From NCBI GenBank assembly GCA_030669695.1, contig DAOVDC010000040.1, positions 1 through 6,742 of the forward strand: DNA of 6,742 bases, in the 5' to 3' direction. A model generated the notes under the pieces. The model was not told where the DNA came from. It saw nothing but the letters and a program-made list of their open reading frames with translations, and ran no database searches. How positions within the stretch are numbered: position 1 is the first letter of the stretch; every line of letters begins with the position of its first letter. A program made the translations under genes and the position numbers. This DNA comes from Candidatus Bathyarchaeota archaeon (GTDB lineage Archaea; Thermoproteota; Bathyarchaeia; Bathyarchaeales; Bathyarchaeaceae). Positions 1-5,702 of this stretch are shown here, in pieces.

Positions 1-248
1 TTGTTCCGTTGAATAACTTCATTGACGCGAGCAACTACGTCAAGTACGTCAAAAGCGTCTGCCTTAACAGTTTGTACAGCATAACCAAGTTTCTCAGAAA
101 AATCCTTTACGTGTTCCATGCATTGCTTAACTTCATTGTCGTTGCTACCGACAAGAAAGACTTTTTTAATGTTTAGCCGTGATCTTAATCCAATCAAGAC
201 TTTCTCCGGCGTTTTTCCAACAGTCGCTATGTACACGTACTCGGTCAA
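1..248 (-). CDS. CARF-like (DUF6293/HFX_2341-type) regulator, N-terminal part, cut by window edge
   Basis: Reading the minus strand from a TTG at 248-246 gives 82 uninterrupted codons that run off the window. The product opens MTEYVYIATVGKTPEKVL, continues with IKKVFLVGSNDNEV, an amphipathic helix (KQCMEHVKDFSEKLGY), a strand AVQTVKAD and FDVLDVVARVNEVIQ. This strand/helix order, with a first strand ending in a glycine turn and a late FDVLDV helix, resembles the Rossmann-like CARF domain of archaeal Csa3 and HFX_2341/DUF6293 regulators, which usually carry a C-terminal winged helix that would lie outside this window. The TTG is chosen because GGTGA (254-258 on the plus strand, read in reverse) lies 5 nt ahead; an in-frame TAA precedes it further upstream. 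GTG at 236-234 is an alternative. The coding reality is well supported by protein-like composition; the family call is inference from pattern, without a database search. Confidence 0.65.
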   Translation of the reverse strand, partial: MTEYVYIATVGKTPEKVLIGLRSRLNIKKVFLVGSNDNEVKQCMEHVKDFSEKLGYAVQTVKADAFDVLDVVARVNEVIQRN

Positions 249-279
249 AAGCGTCACCAACTTAAGTTATAGTCTTATC

Positions 280-287
280 ATAAATAA
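280..287 (-). promoter_or_regulatory. TATA-like box of the CARF-like gene
   Basis: On the minus strand this reads TTATTTAT. Counting about 25 nt downstream puts a start site near 257, giving a leader of only about 10 nt that still contains part of the GGTGA ribosome site. Short leaders are common in archaea. Nothing but sequence resemblance and spacing supports it. Confidence 0.3.
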
Positions 288-324
288 GATGCTCACGTGA
301 ACTTCTTTCTCTAAATCATATAGT

Positions 325-352
325 TATGCATGCATGCATGCGTATACATGCG
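325..352. repeat. 28-bp alternating pyrimidine-purine tract with TGCA repeat
   Basis: Every base from 325 to 352 alternates pyrimidine and purine without a break. It includes about four TGCA units (327-341), of which 328-341 is a perfect 14-bp palindrome, followed by CGTATACATGCG. Such tracts can adopt Z-DNA or cruciform structures under negative supercoiling. It sits directly upstream of the TATA-like box of the chaperone operon, so a regulatory role is possible, but that is inference. Confidence 0.75.
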
Positions 353-364
353 AAATCAGAAATC

Positions 365-371
365 TTTATAT
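365..371 (+). promoter_or_regulatory. TATA-like box of the grpE-dnaK-dnaJ operon
   Basis: The sequence TTTATAT follows a purine-rich stretch (CAGAAA at 357-362) that could serve as a TFB recognition element. Transcription would start near 394, leaving a leader of roughly 80 nt before the grpE start at 477. TATACAT at 343-349 is a weaker alternative that would place the start about 20 nt further upstream. Confidence 0.45.
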
Positions 372-460
372 CTTTTCGAACATGAAAAGCGTAGCGCGAG
401 AAATTGAAGACTTGAAACCACATCCTTCGTCGTCTGTACTCGCTGTGTGGATATCAGTAG

Positions 461-469
461 AAGGAGATG
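461..469 (+). promoter_or_regulatory. Ribosome binding site that decides the grpE start
   Basis: AAGGAGATG is a strong Shine-Dalgarno match about 10 nt ahead of the in-frame TTG at 477. No comparable site precedes the upstream GTG at 447, so this motif argues that the annotated protein should begin at the TTG and be 169 residues long. Confidence 0.6.
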
Positions 470-476
470 TAAATTA

Positions 477-986
477 TTGAAAAAAGAAAAAATCGAGGCG
501 GATCAAGCCAAGAATCTTCGAAAGGCTCTAAAGATGGAGCGCGAAAAGTCTGATGGATATTTGAGCCGACTCAAGTATTTGCAGGCAGATTTTGAGAACT
601 ATAGAAAACGTATGGAGAAAGAAATCCGTGAAGCTGTCCAAGTCAGCAACGAAAAGCTCATCGTCAACCTTCTTAATGTTATAGATGAGCTTGAGTTGGC
701 TCTTCGCTCTGGAAGGGAGACCGAAAACAAGCAATCAATCTTGGAAGGTGTCGAGATGACTCTAAGAAAAATGTCCTCAGCTCTTGAACAGGAGGGTTTG
801 GCCAAAATTAAGGCAGTTGGAGAAACCTTCGATCCGAGACTCCACGAGATTGTGATGAAGGTCTCAACAAAAGAGCATGACGAAAATGTGGTTATTGAGG
901 AGGTTAGGACAGGTTACATGTTTAGAGGTAAGGTTATCAGGACAAGCATTGTTAAGGTCGCTACATGGTTAGGTGTTGACTCATGA
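477..986 (+). CDS. grpE: GrpE, nucleotide exchange factor of DnaK
   Basis: GrpE releases ADP from DnaK in the cytoplasm so that the chaperone can bind ATP and let go of its client. From the TTG start the protein has 169 residues, a normal length for a compact GrpE. The first ~60 residues are charged and helical (long coiled-coil dimer stalk, with [13 protein letters not shown], a family hallmark), followed by the four-helix region ([16 protein letters not shown]) and the C-terminal beta domain with [12 protein letters not shown], a [17 protein letters not shown] segment and a closing VKVATW. These are classic GrpE signatures. An in-frame GTG at 447 would add ten residues but lacks a ribosome site. 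The stop codon overlaps the dnaK start (ATGA, 983-986), which implies translational coupling. The TGA of a small upstream frame overlaps its TTG start in the same way (TTGA, 477-480). Confidence 0.95.
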   Translation: MKKEKIEADQAKNLRKALKMEREKSDGYLSRLKYLQADFENYRKRMEKEIREAVQVSNEKLIVNLLNVIDELELALRSGRETENKQSILEGVEMTLRKMSSALEQEGLAKIKAVGETFDPRLHEIVMKVSTKEHDENVVIEEVRTGYMFRGKVIRTSIVKVATWLGVDS

Positions 987-2851
987 GTGAAGAAAAGATT
1001 AGAGAGAGAATATTGGGAATAGATCTGGGAACCACTAACTCGGCAGCCGCCATCTTGGAGGTTGGAAGGCCAGTTATAATACCCAGCGCAGAAGGTCCTA
1101 CAATTGCTGGCAAAATGTTTCCCTCCGTGGTGGCGTTTACCAAGGATGGCCAACTCTTAGTAGGCGAACCCGCTAAGAGACAAGCGGTCACAAATCCCGA
1201 CCGAACCATTTTCGAGATTAAGAGGAAGATGGGAACAGACTATAAAGTGAGCATGAATAATGAAGAGTACACCCCGCAGCAGATTTCAGCCTTCATTCTG
1301 CAAAAGATAAAGAAGGATGCAGAGACTTTTCTAGGTCAAAGACTGAAGAAGTGTGTGATTACTGTTCCCGCTAGTTTTAACGATAACCAGAGGCAGGCCA
1401 CTAAAGATGCTGGCGAGATTGCAGGTTTTGATATCGCTAGGATCATAAACGAGCCAACAGCTGCTTCGTTAGCCTACGGCCTTGACAAGACAGAGAAAGA
1501 GATGAAGATTATGGTCTTCAGCTTTGGGGGAGGAACCAACGACACAACTATAATGGATTTTGGGGGTGGGGTGTTCGAGGTACTGGCCACTAGTGGCGAT
1601 ACAAAAATAGGAGGAACAGACTTGGATAACGCTGTAGTCCAACACCTCATCAAGGAGTTTCATGATCAGACAAGCATCGACCTCAGTGGCGACAACGTGG
1701 CCTTGCGAAGGCTCAAGGAGGCTGCTGAAAAGGCTAAGATCGAGCTTTCCACGCTGACAACCACGGATATTAACCTGCCATTCATTGCCTCTGATGCAAA
1801 CGTTCCCAAACACCTACATAGCACGTTGAACAGAGCGAAGCTCGAGCAGCTAACACGTCCGATTGTTCAGAAGATTAGAGACCCGATAATACGAACTCTC
1901 TCAGACGCGAAGCTCAAACCAGAAGACATTGACAAGATTGTGTTGATTGGTGGCCAAACAAGAATGCCGCTGGTAAGAAAGTCCGTAGAGAATCTGATGG
2001 GTAAGCCTGCTGAACGAGGAGTGGATCCAATGGAGTGTGTCGCTGTCGGAGCAGCTATCCAAGGCGGTGTATTGGCTGGCGAGGTGAAGGATCTACTTCT
2101 CTTGGACGTAACACCTCTCTCACTAGGTGTCGAGACGCTAGGAAGTGTTTTCACAAGGATCATAGAGAGAAACACAACCATCCCGACGAAGAAGAGCCAG
2201 ATCTTCTCAACTGCAGCGGACTTCCAAACCACCGTAACAATAAATGTGCTACAGGGAGAAAGAGCCATGGCGGCGGACAGCATCTCCCTTGGAATGTTCA
2301 ACCTTACTGGAATACCTCCAGCTCCAAGAGGTGTACCCCAGATCGAGGTAACCTTTGATATCAACGCTGATGGTATACTCAATGTCTCAGCCAAAGATAT
2401 AGCCACAGGAAGGGAGCAGAAAATCACCATTACAGCATCGACGAAACTCTCAGACAAAGAGAAAGAGAATATGATGAAGGAAGCCGAGAAGTTCGCCGAA
2501 GAAGACAAAAAGAGGAAGGAAGAGGCTGAAATCCGCAACAACGCCGACTCGCTGATCTACACCGCTGAGAAAACAAAGACAGATTTGGCTGACAAGCTCG
2601 GGAAGGAACAGGTGCAGAAGATTGATGAGGCGACCGCCAAACTGAGAGAAACACTCAGCGGCAAAGACTTCGAGAAGATCAAAGCCAAGAACGAAGAGCT
2701 GGCAAAAGTTCTCCAAGAGGTTGGCACTGCCATCTACCAGCAAGCTGCAGCCGAGAAAGCGAAACAAGGAGAAACCGAGCAGGCCAAAGAGCCCAAAGAG
2801 AGAGTTGTGGACGCCGATTACGAGGAAGTAAAAGAAGAGAAAAAAGAGTAG
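983..2851 (+). CDS. dnaK: DnaK (Hsp70) molecular chaperone with altered phosphate-2 motif
   Basis: This is the ATP-dependent Hsp70 that binds exposed hydrophobic segments of client proteins in the cytoplasm. It has 622 residues, close to the family norm. The nucleotide-binding domain (about 8-368) shows GIDLGTTNS (12-20), FEIKRKMG with the catalytic-type Lys80, INEPTAA with Glu157, and IGGQTRMPL (322-330). The linker LLLLDVTP is at 371-378. The beta substrate-binding domain follows (about 379-490, with [15 protein letters not shown]), then a charged helical lid and a tail [15 protein letters not shown] resembling the bacterial EEVK tail. Oddity: the usual DLGGGTFD reads SFGGGTND, so the conserved Asp is Ser180 and the Phe is Asn186, while Thr185 and Asp187 remain. 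AGGTG at 971-975 precedes the ATG by 7 nt. Gene order grpE-dnaK-dnaJ suggests one heat-shock transcript. Archaeal dnaK is generally thought to have come from bacteria. Confidence 0.97.
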   Translation: MSEEKIRERILGIDLGTTNSAAAILEVGRPVIIPSAEGPTIAGKMFPSVVAFTKDGQLLVGEPAKRQAVTNPDRTIFEIKRKMGTDYKVSMNNEEYTPQQISAFILQKIKKDAETFLGQRLKKCVITVPASFNDNQRQATKDAGEIAGFDIARIINEPTAASLAYGLDKTEKEMKIMVFSFGGGTNDTTIMDFGGGVFEVLATSGDTKIGGTDLDNAVVQHLIKEFHDQTSIDLSGDNVALRRLKEAAEKAKIELSTLTTTDINLPFIASDANVPKHLHSTLNRAKLEQLTRPIVQKIRDPIIRTLSDAKLKPEDIDKIVLIGGQTRMPLVRKSVENLMGKPAERGVDPMECVAVGAAIQGGVLAGEVKDLLLLDVTPLSLGVETLGSVFTRIIERNTTIPTKKSQIFSTAADFQTTVTINVLQGERAMAADSISLGMFNLTGIPPAPRGVPQIEVTFDINADGILNVSAKDIATGREQKITITASTKLSDKEKENMMKEAEKFAEEDKKRKEEAEIRNNADSLIYTAEKTKTDLADKLGKEQVQKIDEATAKLRETLSGKDFEKIKAKNEELAKVLQEVGTAIYQQAAAEKAKQGETEQAKEPKERVVDADYEEVKEEKKE

Positions 2852-2885
2852 CATGCAAGTTCTTCTCGGTTTAGGCTGATCACGG

Positions 2886-3998
2886 ATGACCCCCCACAAG
2901 CAAGACTACTACGAAATCCTCAACGTGCCCAGAACTGCCTCAAAAAAAGAGATAAAAAAGGCATATCGCAAACTGGCGTTAAAACATCACCCTGACCGAA
3001 ACAAGTCGCCGGAAGCTGAGGAAAAGTTCAAGGAAATATCCGAGGCGTACGCCGTTCTCTCAGACAAGGAGAAACGGATACAATATGACCAATATGGCCA
3101 CGAAGGGATAAGTGGCAGATATTCGCGGGATGACATATTCAGCGGCGCCGACTTCGAGAGAATCTTCAAGGACCTAGGCTTCAACTTCGGTGGTCATGCC
3201 ACGATTTTCGACATGTTCTTCGGACGTGGCGCACGCCGAAGACATCGTCGCCAGAAAGGAACAAACCTACGATATGATCTGCAAATAACCCTGGAAGACG
3301 CTGCATTTGGTTTAAACAAGGACATGGAAATACCTGGTTTTGATGTTTGCGACACCTGTCACGGTAGCGGAGCAAAACCTGGAACAAGCCCCAAAACCTG
3401 TCAGAGATGCAAAGGAACTGGTGAAATGCGACGCACAAAAAGCTTTGGCTATATGCACTTCACTGAAATCCAAACGTGCAATAAATGTCACGGAAAAGGT
3501 GTGCTCGTCGAAAACCTCTGTGACGACTGCAAGGGTGCTGGGAACGTACAACGTCTCCACAGGATAAGACTGAAAATTCCTCCAGGCATTGACAATGGAC
3601 ACGGCCTAAGGTTAGATGGAAAGGGAAACCCCGGTGTCCAAGGAGGTCCTAACGGAGACCTATACGTAGTTGTTCACGTCAAGCCCCATGAAATCTTTGA
3701 AAGAAACGGAAGCAACATCCTCTGTGAAGCCCACATAAGCTTTCCCCAAGCGACGCTGGGAACAAAAATCAATGTTCCAACCCTCAAAGGAGAAGCAAAG
3801 CTCAAAATACCCGCCGGAACCCAGAGTGAAACCATGTTTCGACTAAGAGGAAAAGGAGTACCCCACTTGCATGGATGGGGGAAAGGAGACCAGTTTGTAA
3901 AAATCATTGTTCAAACGCCCACAAAACTAACGCGACACCAAAAGAAACTTCTATCTGAGCTGGCAGAAGAGATGGAACACGAAATCACATTTAGATGA
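2886..3998 (+). CDS. dnaJ: DnaJ (Hsp40), class A J-domain co-chaperone
   Basis: DnaJ delivers clients to DnaK and stimulates its ATPase. The 370-residue protein has every class A part. The J domain (about 7-72) contains the HPD motif at 35-37. A rather glycine-poor G/F region (about 73-125) ends in a basic cluster GARRRHRRQ. The zinc-binding domain has four CxxCxGxG repeats: CDTCHGSG (155), CQRCKGTG (172), CNKCHGKG (198) and CDDCKGAG (212). Two beta-sandwich client domains follow (about 225-345), with [18 protein letters not shown] as the typical stretch, then a short dimerisation tail. The start at 2886 lies 34 nt after dnaK; the upstream GGCTGATCA is a partial match to the archaeal anti-Shine-Dalgarno complement. 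All ligands and the HPD triad are intact, so it should be functional. It is the last gene of the chaperone operon. Confidence 0.97.
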   Translation: MTPHKQDYYEILNVPRTASKKEIKKAYRKLALKHHPDRNKSPEAEEKFKEISEAYAVLSDKEKRIQYDQYGHEGISGRYSRDDIFSGADFERIFKDLGFNFGGHATIFDMFFGRGARRRHRRQKGTNLRYDLQITLEDAAFGLNKDMEIPGFDVCDTCHGSGAKPGTSPKTCQRCKGTGEMRRTKSFGYMHFTEIQTCNKCHGKGVLVENLCDDCKGAGNVQRLHRIRLKIPPGIDNGHGLRLDGKGNPGVQGGPNGDLYVVVHVKPHEIFERNGSNILCEAHISFPQATLGTKINVPTLKGEAKLKIPAGTQSETMFRLRGKGVPHLHGWGKGDQFVKIIVQTPTKLTRHQKKLLSELAEEMEHEITFR

Positions 3999-3999
3999 T

Positions 4000-4092
4000 G
4001 CCCTGGAGCACATGAATGTATGCTACCAGGCTAGGGCAACCCCGCAAAGGTAACTCTACCTCGGTTTTGGCTTTTTCCAGGTAGGGACTACC
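4000..4092 (+). other. Structured 3' untranslated segment or small RNA behind dnaJ
   Basis: Two nt behind the dnaJ stop a hairpin can form: CCTGGAGCA (4002-4010) pairs with TGCT plus CCAGG (4021-4024, 4026-4030) with one bulged A. Further on, AGGTA (4048-4052), TACCT (4057-4061), GGTAG (4080-4084) and CTACC (4088-4092) can pair as neighbours in three ways. The 2:3 pairing is extended by GG (4063-4064) with CC (4077-4078). This may be an mRNA 3' structure or a small RNA. I do not recognise a known RNA family, and pairing was judged by eye only. Confidence 0.4.
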
Positions 4093-4113
4093 CAATGAGA
4101 ATTGTGGCATATG

Positions 4114-4130
4114 TTATTTTTGTCTTTTTT
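4114..4130 (+). terminator. T-rich archaeal-type terminator of the chaperone operon
   Basis: Fourteen of these 17 bases are T on the coding strand, in runs of five and six, about 115 nt behind the dnaJ stop. Archaeal RNA polymerase terminates on such tracts without needing a hairpin, though the foldable segment just upstream ends about 20 nt before it. Confidence 0.55.
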
Positions 4131-4175
4131 GCACTATGGTCATAGAAGGAAAATTAATATGTTCCCGAGGATTTC

Positions 4176-4362
4176 CGTGGGTTTTCTTTATTTCGAAGAA
4201 AAGCTGGGTATGCATCGTATGAAGGCCAATCATCTTTGAAGTTTTTTGTGGTTTTTCTTTATTTTGAAGAACGCCAATTTGTTCTTTGTTCTAAAGCGTA
4301 ATCATTATTCCATCGTGGTTTTTGATGTTTTTCTTCGTCGAAGAAATACTGGGGATACATCG
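4176..4362. repeat. Three degraded ~70-bp tandem repeats with internal hairpins
   Basis: Copy A starts with GTGG at 4177, copy B at 4248 and copy C at 4315 (steps of 71 and 67 bp). A and B agree at 22 of 24 positions (4177-4200 against 4248-4271). A and C agree at 20 of 24 positions in the second half of the unit (4194-4217 against 4339-4362). Each copy holds an inverted repeat: TTTTCTT/AAGAAAA in A (4182-4188, 4196-4202), TTCTT/AAGAA in B (4255-4259, 4267-4271), and TTTCTTCG/CGAAGAAA around a single T in C (4330-4346). AATCAT also precedes copies B and C. The copies have drifted, so it is not a fresh duplication; function is unknown. Confidence 0.6.
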
Positions 4363-4406
4363 AAAACCTGCTAATACATGCAGAGTTAAGAAGATACAGG
4401 CTTTTC

Positions 4407-5480
4407 TTAAAAAACTTTCCAGAATTCTTTAGGAGTCACTTTAGCCTTTCTTGCTGAGGCTATGTTGTATGGACAAACCTTTATGCATGTTGAACAATCC
4501 ATGCCGTTTTGGCACCAGTAACGGTAGCATCGTTCGACATTAACATACCATTTCAACGCTCCTGGATTGTTGGATCTGCATGTTGCTTGGAAGTTTGGTT
4601 CATTATCCATAGAAATCGCAACCGCCTTGCAATGTTGAGCGCACAACTTGCATTTTTCACAGAATTCTTTTACGCCGAATTCTATGGGTTTGTCAGGTTC
4701 CAACGGAAGATCTGTGAAAATCTTGCAGAGTCTTACTCTTGGGCCGTATTGAGGTGTTATCAATAGGCCATTGCGACCTAGTTCCCCAAGTCCAGCGTCA
4801 ATTGCAAGTGGAATGCTCAAGGCAGTATCATTTCCGCATTGAATTGCTTCATATCCTAGATTTCGGATAAACTCGCCCATGCCTGCAAGTATAAAAGCCA
4901 TTTTTGAATACCCTACTCCAGTAGCAGCCGCAGCAGGAGCAGCTGGAGAAGTTGCAATCCCATCCGCATCCATTTCAACCGCCATAACAATAACATTTTC
5001 GATTTTCTCTGGAATATCAACATCTGCATATAGCCAATCTCTATTTAACTTGCAGATTCCAACCAGCGATGCACCGAAAAGATTTGCTGCTCGCTTGGTA
5101 AAAGTGCTCATCTTACATGGGTCATCGACTTCATATTTCGTTTTTGTCCAATCGATTCCAATAGTGGCTGCTGGGGTTCCATGCAATTTGATTTTCTTCC
5201 AGGAAAAACCACCTTCAAAAGCGTCATGCACTATCCAAGAGGCGTAAACTAACGCAAAGTCAACTCTTGAATAACCCGGTTTTCCATTTGCAATGATGTC
5301 AAGCGCTTTTTCATCATACATTCGCTTGTAGCCTTTCCATGATGAATCCCACATTACTCTATCAAAAACTGTGTTTTTGCTGTCGAAGCGGCGAAGCGTA
5401 GATCGGTCGACAACGTAGGGTGGTTTTTCAATCTTTTTTACCTTAGCTTTAGGAGTTTTGCTTGTTCGATTTGGATTCAT
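4407..5480 (-). CDS. Reductive-dehalogenase-like corrinoid/iron-sulphur protein without export signal
   Basis: RdhA enzymes remove halogens reductively with a base-off corrinoid and two [4Fe-4S] clusters. The 357-residue product shows family hallmarks: a conserved stretch around GYSKMAFILAGMGEFIRNLGYEAI (189-212), GNDTALSIPLAIDAGLGELGRNG (216-238) and GPRVRLCKIFTDLPL (246-260). The C-terminal clusters use Cys274/277/280/284 (CX2CX2CX3C) and Cys329/332/336, with Cys318 or Cys323 as the likely remaining ligand. Respiratory RdhAs are usually longer and carry a twin-arginine signal. Here the N-terminus is Lys-rich with no hydrophobic segment, and no small membrane rdhB gene is seen, so a cytoplasmic location is inferred. 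No DxHxxG corrinoid motif is present, as expected for this family. Cluster I ends in CK rather than the common CP. The ATG is backed by AGGTG (5488-5492 in reverse), 7 nt ahead. It could act on an unknown substrate or as a reductase related to QueG; substrate unknown. Confidence 0.85.
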   Translation of the reverse strand: MNPNRTSKTPKAKVKKIEKPPYVVDRSTLRRFDSKNTVFDRVMWDSSWKGYKRMYDEKALDIIANGKPGYSRVDFALVYASWIVHDAFEGGFSWKKIKLHGTPAATIGIDWTKTKYEVDDPCKMSTFTKRAANLFGASLVGICKLNRDWLYADVDIPEKIENVIVMAVEMDADGIATSPAAPAAAATGVGYSKMAFILAGMGEFIRNLGYEAIQCGNDTALSIPLAIDAGLGELGRNGLLITPQYGPRVRLCKIFTDLPLEPDKPIEFGVKEFCEKCKLCAQHCKAVAISMDNEPNFQATCRSNNPGALKWYVNVERCYRYWCQNGMDCSTCIKVCPYNIASARKAKVTPKEFWKVF

Positions 5481-5513
5481 AATCTGGCACCTAGAGACAT
5501 AACGGAATAGAGG

Positions 5514-5520
5514 ATTTAAG
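5514..5520 (-). promoter_or_regulatory. Possible TATA-like box of the RdhA-like gene
   Basis: The minus strand reads CTTAAAT about 35 nt ahead of the ATG. A start site 25 nt downstream would be near 5492, leaving a very short leader that just includes the AGGTG ribosome site. The match is weak and rests on spacing alone. Confidence 0.28.
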
Positions 5521-5633
5521 TTGATTTTCTTTCTTTTCTAGATTCTGTTGGCTCTTCTATCATGAAAGCTTTTGTCGTAATGTTTCAAAAACCTTCTACT
5601 GGTCCCTCGCAAGTTTCAACCTTGACGTAAGAG

Positions 5634-5641
5634 TTTAAAAA
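5634..5641 (+). promoter_or_regulatory. TATA-like box of the ftr-ubiX transcript
   Basis: TTTAAAAA lies about 60 nt ahead of the ftr ATG, which predicts a start site near 5663 and a leader of roughly 37 nt. The divergent RdhA-like gene starts 220 bp away, so the two promoters share one spacer. AAACCTTC occurs twice in it (5589-5596 and 5647-5654), on either side of this box. Confidence 0.4.
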
Positions 5642-5690
5642 GTCAGAAACCTTCATATTCTAAACCTCTTGAAATAGAAAAAAAGGGGAA

Positions 5691-5702
5691 GTGCACGACA
5701 TG
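5691..5702 (+). promoter_or_regulatory. Translation initiation 12-mer of ftr (shared with ubiX)
   Basis: GTGCACGACATG recurs exactly at the next gene (6639-6650), where it lies between the genes and its ATG is the natural ubiX start. By analogy the GTG here is part of the Shine-Dalgarno element (AAGTG, 5689-5693) and the ATG at 5700 is the ftr start, six nt behind it. The GTG at 5691 is in frame but has its G-rich element only 2 nt away. Confidence 0.55.

Larger units (their letters stand above)
3999..4406. other. 408-bp non-coding region between convergent dnaJ and the RdhA-like gene
   Basis: No convincing reading frame is present on either strand. The left part holds a foldable segment (4000-4092) and a T-rich tract (4114-4130). 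The right part holds three degraded tandem repeats (4176-4362). Positions 4131-4175 show nothing recognisable. As both flanking genes point into it, the region must contain the ends of two transcripts. No T-run is obvious on the minus-strand side directly behind the RdhA-like stop codon. Confidence 0.6.

Noticed and set aside
118..300. Plus-strand 60-codon frame
   Set aside because: It is the shadow of the minus-strand CARF-like gene; its composition is not protein-like and it has no ribosome site.
447..476. GTG at 447 as grpE start
   Set aside because: It has no Shine-Dalgarno element, while TTG 477 has AAGGAG at a suitable distance and the ten extra residues do not resemble GrpE.
1867..2541. 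Long minus-strand frame of 224 codons opposite dnaK
   Set aside because: It mirrors the codon pattern of dnaK; the translation is low-complexity Ser/Leu-rich with no recognisable domain.
3993..4100. C/D box guide RNA behind dnaJ
   Set aside because: ATGATGC near 3995 is close to a C box, but no CTGA D box follows at a fitting distance.
4176..4362. CRISPR array
   Set aside because: The ~70-bp spacing fits, but only three copies exist, they differ strongly in the core, and no cas gene or leader is present.
5379..5395. Twin-arginine signal at Arg30-Arg31 of the RdhA-like protein
   Set aside because: The motif TLRRFDSK has two arginines and a Phe, but no hydrophobic segment follows and the stretch is part of the folded N-terminal region.
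5562..5630. 22-codon plus-strand frame MKAFVVMFQKPSTG...
   Set aside because: It lies in the divergent promoter spacer, has no clear ribosome site and overlaps the region just ahead of the ftr TATA-like box.
5691..5699. GTG at 5691 as ftr start
   Set aside because: Its GGGG element is only 2 nt away, and the matching 12-mer before ubiX shows the GTG belongs to the ribosome site.
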